Both the position numbers and the translations under genes were made by a program. From NCBI GenBank assembly GCA_041485385.1, contig JBGPJM010000034.1:1-29629 (forward strand): a stretch of 29,629 nt of DNA. The letters run 5' to 3'. Source of the DNA: JBGPJM01 sp041485385 (GTDB lineage: Bacteria; Planctomycetota; Phycisphaerae; Phycisphaerales; UBA1924). The notes below the pieces were generated by a model, which had not been told where the DNA came from, made no database searches, and saw only the letters and a list, made by a program, of their open reading frames with translations. Below, piece by piece: positions 8,865 to 16,544 of this stretch (positions are counted from its first letter, which is position 1; the number at the start of each line of letters is the position of its first letter).

Positions 8865-9076
8865 CCTTTGAGTTCGACCCGACTTCCGGCGAGTTTGACA
8901 TGAGTTCTTGCGACTTCCGTCGACTTTCGTTGACTTTTTGCGACTTTTTGCGACTTTTTTCCGGCGTGTTTTCTGCTGTAAGTGCTTGTAAATACTGCAC
9001 TTGAATTCGGTTAGTGCTCGCCAGCATGCGCGCACACCGTAAAGCGGCTCTCGCAGGGGCGCGGGGATCGCGGAGA
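8865..9076 (+). repeat. Composite intergenic repeat element, copy 1
   Basis: Just after the MFS stop lies a run of degenerate units ending in GAC and separated by T-tracts. They tighten to an exact 10-bp period (TTTCGTTGAC, TTTTTGCGAC, TTTTTGCGAC, TTTTTTCCGG) around 8922-8961. Then follow a GTGTTTTCTGCTGTAAGTG block (about 8963-8981) and, about 70 bp on, a 29-bp motif beginning CTCTCGCAG at 9048-9076. The same three parts recur in the same order and orientation at 29367-29579; the two 29-bp motifs match at 24 of 29 positions by eye. No convincing reading frame or paired terminator stem is present. Confidence 0.65.
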
Positions 9077-9237
9077 CGACCCCGAGCCGCCTTCCACTCC
9101 CGTCGCGCTGGATGTCGTGTTGCCATCCCCGCCCCCCTTTCCCACGCCCTCCGCGCCTAGGGCGCGCGAACTCTCTCCTCATTCCGATCCAAGAAAATGG
9201 TATCGCCACGCCGCGCGGCCGCAAGAGAATCTGCGCC

Positions 9238-9443
9238 TATTCCCCCAATTTGGCGCGCAAACAGGACCTACCCCATCCCGGGGACCTCCTTGCCGCGGCC
9301 GCCGCGGGCCTCGTCAGCGTCGTCGCGCGAGCAGGGCATGCGGAACGGCACGGAACATCGTGGTTAGTCGACCGAACGTGCCAAAAAACGCGCCCAAATC
9401 GAGGGGTATTCCCCCATTCGGGCGCGCAAACAGGACCTACCCC
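9238..9443 (+). repeat. Pair of 37-bp direct repeats upstream of the large dockerin protein
   Basis: Two copies at 9238-9274 and 9407-9443 share 34 of 37 bases. Both begin TATTCCCCCA and end GCGCGCAAACAGGACCTACCCC, the common part being GGCGCGCAAACAGGACC followed by TACCCC. They are 169 bp apart and the second ends about 105 bp before the ATG at 9548. The stretch 9080-9540 shows no convincing gene; the remainder is GC-rich unique sequence. They could be operators, an RNA motif or part of a dispersed repeat family; none of these can be decided here. Confidence 0.7.
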
Positions 9444-9547
9444 GAACAGGGTAATCCGAGAAATTCGTGGCCGCGCACGCGGCGGTTCTGCGCCTTGAAG
9501 GAGCATCGCCCCGCTCCGTCGAGCGCGGCCGATTCGAGAGGTACCCC

Positions 9548-12500
9548 ATGAACAGCATGATTTCCGCACGTTTTTCGCCGGTTGCCGCGGCCACGATGCT
9601 CGCCCTGACCGGCGCGGCGGCGGCGCAGACGACCATCCTCCCCGCCTCCGGCGCCTCGTCGATCTCCGTCGACGGCGGGCGCGTCTATTTCACCGACGCC
9701 GGCGCAGAGTTCTGCACATCACAACGCGCCCGCAGCATGTCGACCGGCGGCGGCCTGGTGAGCACGCTGCTGACGGAAACGAACTGTCCGCTGGATTCCA
9801 GGTTCATCAAGGCGGACGGCTCGTTCGTCTTCGAGGCGTCGTTCACGACCGGAGGCGACTCGATCGTCAAGTTCTGGTCCGGCGGACCGAGCACCGGGCA
9901 CACGCTCGTGACAACGCCGTCGCCGGGATTCAGCTTGCTCTTCCAGAACATCGAGGTCGAGGGAACGTGGGTGTACTGGGCGACGGAGAACATGATCGGG
10001 CGATCGCACCGGGATGGCTCGAATGCGACGTCGGTAGCGCGCGCCACAACCTTCCGCCAGGGCATGATGCCGTCGGCGAACGGCTTTGTGTACTGGTCGG
10101 AGGGGACCGACGGCGTGGGGGTGATCAAGCGGGCCAACCTGGGATCGCCCTCGCCAGTCGTCGTCGCGGGGGGCACGTTCAACTCGCCGAACAACCTGGC
10201 GGTGGATTCGACGAGCGTGTACTGGGGCGAGACCAACGGGGTGATCAAGAAGACGACGCTGGCGCCCGGCGGGGTCGTGACGCCCCTGCGCAGCGCGGTC
10301 GCCGGCGGCTTCTCGGTGATCAACCTGATCGTGGACAACACGAATGTGTATTGGATCGAGTCGACGTCCACGGGGCTGAGCCGCATCTTCAAGGTGCCCA
10401 AGGCGGGCGGGGCGGCGCAGCAGGTCGGGCCGGGGAACCTGTCGTTCGCGGGGTCGCTGCAGCAGGACACGGACCAGCTGTACTGGATCGAGCGGCTGAG
10501 CGGCGATATCCGGAGGATCCGCAAGGACGCCGCGGCGGCGCTGACGGACTTCACCTGGCTGGGCCTGGAGGTGACGCAGGGGATCCAGAACATCGCCAAC
10601 AACGTGCCGATCGTGCGGGGCAAGCCGACGCTGGTGCGGGGGTATGCGCGGTCGTCGCTGGGGGTGTTTCCGAGTGTCATCGCGCAGCTGACGGGGGTGC
10701 GCACCTCCACGGGCGCGGCGCTGCCGGGCTCGCCGCTGCGGTCGACGGTGGCGCACGTCTCGGTGCCGGTCGACGCATCGATCACGGACGCGCGCCGGCG
10801 CGTTCTGAACAATACGTTCAACTGGGAACTCCAGGATTCGTGGCTGCAGGCGGGGGTAACGCTGACGGCGACGGTGAACTCCGACAACGCGGTTCTGGAG
10901 AGCAACACCGCGAACGACAGCCTCACACGGGTGATCCCGGTGTCGAGCATCCCGCCGATCTGCCTGAAGATGCGGAGGACCCGCACCGAGCAGCCGCCGC
11001 AGGAGGCGTCGGGCGCCGATTTCCGCAGCGTGATCAATCGTTTCCGGTCGCTGGTCCCGGCTCGCGACGTGTGGATCTACCCGCAGAGCGGGCTGTTCGA
11101 GAAACTGGTGGTCTGCTGCTGCATCCCGCCGTGGTGCTGGCGGGCGTGGAACGTGGCGGACGACTCGGACCAGATGATCGTGCAGCTGATCGTCGAGGAG
11201 ACGTTCTCGTCGAACCCGTCGGAGTGCAACGCCGCGGGGGCGCCGACGCACCGCGTGGCGATGGTCGCGCCGACGGTCTCGACCGGCTCCCAGACCGGGT
11301 ACGCCAACTACGTGTGGAACGTCAACTGGGTGAAGTTCACGACCGGGGGCGGGGTGGCCTTTGACCGCCCCGACGGCGGCAGCACGCTGGCGCAGGAGGT
11401 CGCGCACAACTACAACGGCGTCTTCGGGCACCGCTGGAAGCACGTGGATTGCGGCGGTCCCGACGGCATCAACACGGACTACCCCTATCAGACCGACACG
11501 ATCGGCCTCCTGGGCCCCTTGAACCACTACGGGTACGACCCGATCTCGCACTCGGTGATCCCGCCCGAGACCGCGCGCGACTTCATGTCGTACTGCGGCC
11601 CGACGTGGGTCTCTGATTACACCTGGCGCGGCCTTCAGAACGAGCTGGGGCTCAGCCCGCTGGGGCTGCCGCCGGCGCCCCCCGGCGATTACCTCTTCGC
11701 CATCGGCTTCATCGATCACGATCACAACGTGGCGCGGGTCCTGCAGGTGATCCGTGTCCCCATCGGCACCATCCCGGCGACCCGCCTGAATGAGCTCGTC
11801 GCCGACCAGAACGCCAACACCAGCGCCAACCCGCTGTATGCGCTCGAGCTCCGCAACGGCACGGGCGGCTTGATCCGTTCGCAGAACTTCGACGACCGGC
11901 CGCAGGCCGACGAGAACGGCCAGCTGCAATCGCTCTTCACGGTGCTGCTGCTGGACGACCCGGCGACGGCCTCGGTGACGGTCAGGCGGCGCTCTGACAG
12001 CGGCAACCTGGGCTCGAGCTCCGCCAGCGCGCACGACCCGGTCATCTCCGCCATCACCTCGCCGACGATGGGGCAGAGCATCACGACCTCGCTGCCGATC
12101 TCCTGGATCGCCAGCGACGTCGACGGCGACGCGCTGTCGTACATCGTGCAGTACAGCCGGGACAACGGCGCGAACTGGGAGGCGCTGGCCTCCAACCTGC
12201 CCGACATGACCCTCACCGTGAGCCCGATCGACCAGTTGCCCGGCAGCGCCTCGACGGCGGCGCCCGGCTCGTCGCGGATCCGCATCATCGCCTCCGACGG
12301 CTTCCGCACGGCCGTGCGGATGTCCGACCCGTTCATCGTGACCAACCGGCCGCCCACCGCGACCATCCTGGAGCCCGCTGACGGGGCGCACTACGCGGCC
12401 GGGCAGTCGATCCGATTGCGCGGCCAGGGGAGCGACCCCGAGGAGGGCCATACGCTGCCGCTGTATTCGTGGCAGATCACCGGGCAGCCGACGACCGGGG

Positions 12501-14161
12501 GGGCGGAGGTGCTCTTCGCCGATGGGTTCGCTCCCGGCACGTACAACGTCACGTTCAACGCCTTCGACTCGCTGCTGATCTCCGGCTCGGACACCATCAC
12601 GATCCACGTCGATGATGGCACGCCACCGCCTCTGGACAGCGACGGCGACGGCATCCCCGATGCGACCGACAACTGCCCGTTTGCCTTCAACCCCTCGCAA
12701 CTGGACAGCGACGGCGACGGCATCGGCGACGCGTGCGACAACTGCCCGTTCGTGGCCAACCCCGACCAGGGTGACCGCGACGTGAACGGCGTCGGCAACG
12801 CCTGCGACGTGCAGCGCTACTACGTCAACGCGGGTGCGACCGGCCTCAACAACGGGCTGTCCTGGGCGAACGCCTTCACGACCCTTGAGGCCGCGCTCGT
12901 CGCCTCCGATTCCACCCCCACCATCGGCGAGATCTGGATCGCCCAGGGGCGGTATGTCCCGACCGCGAGGACCAACCCCGCCGACGCTCGCTCGGCGACC
13001 TTCGTGCTGCGCCAGGGGGTCTCGCTCCGCGGCGGGTTCATCGGGAACGAGAGCAGCGCCATGGAGGCCGACCCCCGCGCCAACCGGACCATCCTCTCCG
13101 GCGATCGCTCCAACAACGACACGCCGAACTTCGGCAATCGGTCGGAGAACGTGTACACGGTGGTCACGAGCGCGGCCGGCGTCGGCGCCGACACGATCCT
13201 CGACGGTCTCTTCATCAGCGGCGGGAACGCCGGCGGCACCACGCTCCCCGGCGCTCTCAACCTCCTGGGGACGACCCCGACGATCCGGCGCTGCGACTTC
13301 TTCTCCAACCAGGGCGGCACCGCCGGCGGCGGGGCCGTGCAGTTCAGCGGCCAGGGCCCGCTGAGCTTCGACCGGTGCCGATTCTTCGGGAACACCGTCG
13401 CCGGCACCGGGGGGGCCGTGATCATCACCGGCGGCACGCCCCAGTTCGTCAACTGCCTCTTCACCGGCAACACCGCCACCGGCGGCACGACCGCCCGGGG
13501 CGGGGCCGTGGCCACCATCAACGCGGGCCCGACCCTGCTCAACTGCACCGTGGCGGGCAACTCGACCACCGGGCTCGGAGGCGGCGTGTACCTGCAGGGC
13601 TCCGCCAACTTCGCCGGCAGCGTGCTGAACAGCATCACCTACTTCAACACCGATTCCGGCGGCACCGGCAGCACCGCCCAGATCCGCACGAGCGGCGGTG
13701 AGGTCGCCAACGTCTTCTACTGCTGTGTCCAGGGCGGCTTCACGGGCCCGAACATCTCGGGTAACCCGCAGTTCTCGAACCTCAACGGGCCGGACGGGGT
13801 GATCGGCACTCCGGATGACCAGGCCCGGCCGCACCCCGGCTCGCCGGTGGACGATGCGGGATCGAACCCCGATTCCGTCGGCGTGTTGTACGACCTGGAC
13901 GGCCTGCCGCGGCTGGCGGACGATCGCTCCCGGATGGACTCGGGCGTCGGCCCGGCGCCGATCGTGGACATGGGTGTGTATGAGCAGCCGCGATGCCGCG
14001 CCGACTGGAACCTGGACGCGACCCTGAACTCACAGGACTTCTTCGACTACCTGAATGACTTCTTCGGGGCGAACCCGGCGGCGGACTTCAACCAGGACGG
14101 CGCGGTCAACTCGCAGGACTTCTTCGACTTCCTGAATGCGTTCTTCGCGGGATGCCCGTAG
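9548..14161 (+). CDS. Large secreted multidomain protein with degenerate zinc-peptidase motif, TSP3 repeats, beta-helix and dockerin tail
   Basis: Encodes 1537 residues. Signal peptide 1-26 (A-A-A-A-Q). About 30-330 is a beta-propeller-like region with repeated V-Y-W and L-Y-W strands. About 340-480 is a CARDB-like beta domain. About 490-700 is a zinc-peptidase-like module: A-Q-E-V-A-H at 615-620, H-V-D-C-G at 632-636, Met-turn-like D-F-M-S-Y-C at 678-683. Two Ig/FN3-like domains follow (about 830-1020). Then thrombospondin type 3 calcium repeats (two D-S-D-G-D-G-I units), a Pmp-like right-handed beta-helix (choice-of-anchor Q type), and a GC-type dockerin with two N-S-Q-D-F-F-D repeats ending A-G-C-P. 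AGAGG at 9537-9541 and the signal peptide fix the ATG at 9548. Likely exported and surface-attached; catalytic status is doubtful because the first zinc His of HExxH is Gln. Confidence 0.85.
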   Translation: MNSMISARFSPVAAATMLALTGAAAAQTTILPASGASSISVDGGRVYFTDAGAEFCTSQRARSMSTGGGLVSTLLTETNCPLDSRFIKADGSFVFEASFTTGGDSIVKFWSGGPSTGHTLVTTPSPGFSLLFQNIEVEGTWVYWATENMIGRSHRDGSNATSVARATTFRQGMMPSANGFVYWSEGTDGVGVIKRANLGSPSPVVVAGGTFNSPNNLAVDSTSVYWGETNGVIKKTTLAPGGVVTPLRSAVAGGFSVINLIVDNTNVYWIESTSTGLSRIFKVPKAGGAAQQVGPGNLSFAGSLQQDTDQLYWIERLSGDIRRIRKDAAAALTDFTWLGLEVTQGIQNIANNVPIVRGKPTLVRGYARSSLGVFPSVIAQLTGVRTSTGAALPGSPLRSTVAHVSVPVDASITDARRRVLNNTFNWELQDSWLQAGVTLTATVNSDNAVLESNTANDSLTRVIPVSSIPPICLKMRRTRTEQPPQEASGADFRSVINRFRSLVPARDVWIYPQSGLFEKLVVCCCIPPWCWRAWNVADDSDQMIVQLIVEETFSSNPSECNAAGAPTHRVAMVAPTVSTGSQTGYANYVWNVNWVKFTTGGGVAFDRPDGGSTLAQEVAHNYNGVFGHRWKHVDCGGPDGINTDYPYQTDTIGLLGPLNHYGYDPISHSVIPPETARDFMSYCGPTWVSDYTWRGLQNELGLSPLGLPPAPPGDYLFAIGFIDHDHNVARVLQVIRVPIGTIPATRLNELVADQNANTSANPLYALELRNGTGGLIRSQNFDDRPQADENGQLQSLFTVLLLDDPATASVTVRRRSDSGNLGSSSASAHDPVISAITSPTMGQSITTSLPISWIASDVDGDALSYIVQYSRDNGANWEALASNLPDMTLTVSPIDQLPGSASTAAPGSSRIRIIASDGFRTAVRMSDPFIVTNRPPTATILEPADGAHYAAGQSIRLRGQGSDPEEGHTLPLYSWQITGQPTTGGAEVLFADGFAPGTYNVTFNAFDSLLISGSDTITIHVDDGTPPPLDSDGDGIPDATDNCPFAFNPSQLDSDGDGIGDACDNCPFVANPDQGDRDVNGVGNACDVQRYYVNAGATGLNNGLSWANAFTTLEAALVASDSTPTIGEIWIAQGRYVPTARTNPADARSATFVLRQGVSLRGGFIGNESSAMEADPRANRTILSGDRSNNDTPNFGNRSENVYTVVTSAAGVGADTILDGLFISGGNAGGTTLPGALNLLGTTPTIRRCDFFSNQGGTAGGGAVQFSGQGPLSFDRCRFFGNTVAGTGGAVIITGGTPQFVNCLFTGNTATGGTTARGGAVATINAGPTLLNCTVAGNSTTGLGGGVYLQGSANFAGSVLNSITYFNTDSGGTGSTAQIRTSGGEVANVFYCCVQGGFTGPNISGNPQFSNLNGPDGVIGTPDDQARPHPGSPVDDAGSNPDSVGVLYDLDGLPRLADDRSRMDSGVGPAPIVDMGVYEQPRCRADWNLDATLNSQDFFDYLNDFFGANPAADFNQDGAVNSQDFFDFLNAFFAGCP
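12632..12724 (+). repeat. TSP3 calcium-repeat coding duplication
   Basis: A 24-bp stretch starting CTGGACAGCGACGGCGAC is identical at 12632-12655 and 12701-12724, a 69-bp (23-residue) period. Both copies encode L-D-S-D-G-D-G-I, and each is followed by D-N-C-P-F. The near-perfect nucleotide identity suggests a recent internal duplication or conversion. Confidence 0.85.
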
Positions 14162-14310
14162 GCGAGGGTTGCCGGGCGCCGGCCGGCGAGCTTCGTCGGG
14201 CACCCCTCCGGTCGCGGCCGAGGGCTGCCGCCGGGCGTCGCGTGTGAATGGGGGGAGTCTTCCGTGGTGAGTGGCATGTGCGGTTGCTCATCGCTTGCGG
14301 GTCGCGTTTC

Positions 14311-16509
14311 CTACCGGAGGCCGAGCAGTGTGACAAGATCCTCCTTGGTGGGGTCGAACGCCTTCGTCCGTTGCTTCTTGAGCTTCTCGATGTCGCCGGA
14401 GGACAGGTGCCACGAGAGCGGCCATTTCTCGCCCTGCGGCTCGAACACCACGCGCTCGATCCTGAGGGGATGCTGCTGCGACGAGCTGACCTCGGTAAGC
14501 AGCTTGACATCGAGGTCGTTGCGCGCGATCTGGGTCGAGGTGCGCGTCTTGAGAAGGCCTTCGATCGGACCGACGACGGCGTCCGTCCAGCTCTTTGGCA
14601 GATACGAGGGCCGTTCGTCCTTCTTCGGCGGTGCGTCGTCCTTTCTCTGGTCGGTCATCTGCTGGGCCGACGCCGGCCTTTGCCGGGCCCTGCCCTCGCC
14701 CTCCCGCTCGAACGCTCGGATCTCAACCACGACGATGCGATCGAGCCAAGCGGGGAGGCCATCGGGCCTCAGAGAGCGGATCCACTCGATTGCGGTCATG
14801 ATGCCCGCGTTGTCGAAGTAGCCGCCGTCGGCCACCGCGACCTCCGGAAGGTCGAACTTGCCCGGCCCGACGACCTTGGGCCTGGAGATGGGCGTCACGT
14901 ACGGGAACGTCGCCGACAGCCGGGCGGCGGTCACCACGTCCACGTCGACATCCAGCAGATCCGTGTCGCCCGCCAGAGCGGCGATATCCACCGCGCTCTC
15001 GGCCGACTCGGGGATGCTGACATTGGCGAACAGGATCCGGTTGCCGCTGACGATGTCGAACGCGTTGAACGCGACCCCGGGAAGACGGCCATCGCGCACG
15101 GCCTGGACCCAATCGGACCAGCGGTCGTCGAGGAACTTCCGCCCGTACCCCTTGGGCCCGTCGCGGGGCAACGCCCGCCAGGCCTGCTCCAGCGCCCAGG
15201 CCCGGTTCACGTCGGCCGACCAACTGCCGGGGAGGAGAGTGCGCCCCATGTCCGGGTAGACGATTCCCCAGGCGACCTCGGAGATACTCGAGCGGCTCGC
15301 GACATCACGGATGGTCTGCAAGCGATCCGCCGGCGGCGCCCCTATGGCCGGGTCGAAGGCGGCCAGGAAATACATGATCCCGACGCTCCCGCCGGAAACC
15401 CCGCTGTAGAAGCGGGTGGCGCGCGTGAAGCCCGGCCCCAGGCGCGGATCATCCTGCAGCCAGGTGAGCACGCTGGCCGTCCAGGCGGCCGACTGGATGC
15501 CGCCGCCGCTGGCGCACACCACGACGGCGGTGTGTTCCCAGGGCGAGCCCGGTGCGGGCATGTACCTGGCGAATGGTGTGTTTGGCGAGGGGAGCGCCGC
15601 CACGGCGCCGGCCGGAACGGGGTGCATGGCGAAGAAGTACGGGTTGCGCGTGCCGATGGCGAAGATCGACAGGGCCAGGACCATGACCAGCAGCGGGAGC
15701 CTGAAGCGGTCGAGAAAGAACGCCATTCCGGAAAGCACGACCACCAGCAGTCCGTGCAGCAGCAGGAGGTACGCCAAGGCGGTCGGCGGCGGGAGCCAGG
15801 GCCGGCCGGGGCGGAAGATCACCATGCCCGCGAGGTAGAGCGCGCCGAAGGCGCATACGAGCGTCGTCGCGAGGATGTGGCCGGGGAAGATGAAGGGCAC
15901 GCCGTCGTCGTCATGGCCGACGTAGCCGTCTCGGAAGGCCGGCGCCCGCGTCGCGAGCCATCCGGCCAGCCATCGTGTGCGCTTGTCGGCCCAGAACAGG
16001 TAGTCGTCCACCTTGTTGCGGACGAGCCAGGGGATCGCCCCGACCACCACCACCACGGCAAGACCTGCACCGATCACGGACCAGGTCCGGTCGGTCTCCC
16101 ACGCCGCGAGCCCGAGGGCCGGGAAGGCGAACGCCGTCGAGAAGAACAGCCACCTGGCCCACAAGGCGGGCGGCGGCGCCGGGAGCAGGATGTCAAGCTC
16201 CACCGAGCGGGCGGCGGCGTAGGTGCCGGCGATGCGGGCGCACAGGGTGCACAGCCACGCGCAGATGATCGCCATCGGCGCGATCAGCGCCATCCCCAGC
16301 GGACCGATCTCGAAGAGGTTCCGCAGCATCGGGCTGGCGATGCTGACCGCCGCGAGCGGGAACAGGATCAGCACGGCAGCCCCCAGCAGCGGCACCCGCT
16401 GCCAGCAGATCGACCGGACCCAGGATTCGCGCCGCCCCCACTTGGCCGGTGCGGACGCCGCATGGGCCCCCCTAGGGCGAGGCGGCGTGTTGCTTCCGTC
16501 GTCTGGCAT
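14311..16509 (-). CDS. Membrane-anchored patatin-like phospholipase
   Basis: Encodes 732 residues. The first 300 or so contain several hydrophobic helices. The C-terminal half carries patatin hallmarks: glycine-rich oxyanion loop A-S-G-G-G-I-Q near 333, nucleophile elbow G-V-S-G-G with S372, and catalytic D561 in V-A-D-G-G-Y-F-D-N-A-G. Ser and Asp of the patatin dyad are both present, so an active acyl hydrolase (phospholipase A or related) is expected, probably facing one side of the inner membrane. The ATG at 16509 has GGAGG 6 bp upstream. It follows the EEP-family gene on the same strand with a 35-bp gap, so the two are probably co-transcribed. The C-terminal 120 residues are charged and not recognised. 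It converges on the large dockerin gene with 149 bp between stops, where a perfect 12-bp palindrome (CGCCGGCCGGCG, 14177-14188) is the only notable structure. Confidence 0.82.
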   Translation of the reverse strand: MPDDGSNTPPRPRGAHAASAPAKWGRRESWVRSICWQRVPLLGAAVLILFPLAAVSIASPMLRNLFEIGPLGMALIAPMAIICAWLCTLCARIAGTYAAARSVELDILLPAPPPALWARWLFFSTAFAFPALGLAAWETDRTWSVIGAGLAVVVVVGAIPWLVRNKVDDYLFWADKRTRWLAGWLATRAPAFRDGYVGHDDDGVPFIFPGHILATTLVCAFGALYLAGMVIFRPGRPWLPPPTALAYLLLLHGLLVVVLSGMAFFLDRFRLPLLVMVLALSIFAIGTRNPYFFAMHPVPAGAVAALPSPNTPFARYMPAPGSPWEHTAVVVCASGGGIQSAAWTASVLTWLQDDPRLGPGFTRATRFYSGVSGGSVGIMYFLAAFDPAIGAPPADRLQTIRDVASRSSISEVAWGIVYPDMGRTLLPGSWSADVNRAWALEQAWRALPRDGPKGYGRKFLDDRWSDWVQAVRDGRLPGVAFNAFDIVSGNRILFANVSIPESAESAVDIAALAGDTDLLDVDVDVVTAARLSATFPYVTPISRPKVVGPGKFDLPEVAVADGGYFDNAGIMTAIEWIRSLRPDGLPAWLDRIVVVEIRAFEREGEGRARQRPASAQQMTDQRKDDAPPKKDERPSYLPKSWTDAVVGPIEGLLKTRTSTQIARNDLDVKLLTEVSSSQQHPLRIERVVFEPQGEKWPLSWHLSSGDIEKLKKQRTKAFDPTKEDLVTLLGLR

Positions 16510-16544
16510 CGGTCACCTCCAGCGCTGTGTGTTCCGGGGCACTG

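Noticed and set aside
8922..8966. T-tracts as simple Rho-independent terminators for the MFS gene
   Set aside because: No GC stem precedes the T-runs, and there are many spaced tracts rather than one.
8865..9000. A minus-strand Lys/Ser/Arg-rich peptide frame through the T-tract repeats (with a similar Lys/Pro/Thr frame at 29.4 kb)
   Set aside because: It arises from A-rich repeat units; reading frame and residues are not conserved between the two copies and no ribosome site fits.
4828..9126. A 1432-codon minus-strand frame overlapping copA in another frame
   Set aside because: Mostly Gly/Arg/Asp-rich shadow sequence of copA and the MFS gene; no motif is found and the true copA frame lies within it.
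9238..9443. Direct repeats as a CRISPR or attachment site
   Set aside because: Only two copies with a 132-bp gap, no further spacing units, and no cas or recombinase gene next to them.
8851..9547. Possible replication origin (AT-rich tracts, and plus strand looking C-rich to the left and G-rich to the right)
   Set aside because: No DnaA boxes (TTATCCACA-like) are seen, there is no dnaA, dnaN or gyrB nearby, the same element recurs at 29.4 kb, and the skew impression follows local codon use.
9719..13834. A 1371-codon minus-strand frame opposite the large dockerin protein
   Set aside because: Arg/Val/Asp/Gly-rich shadow without motifs; the plus-strand frame has a signal peptide, TSP3 repeats and dockerin.
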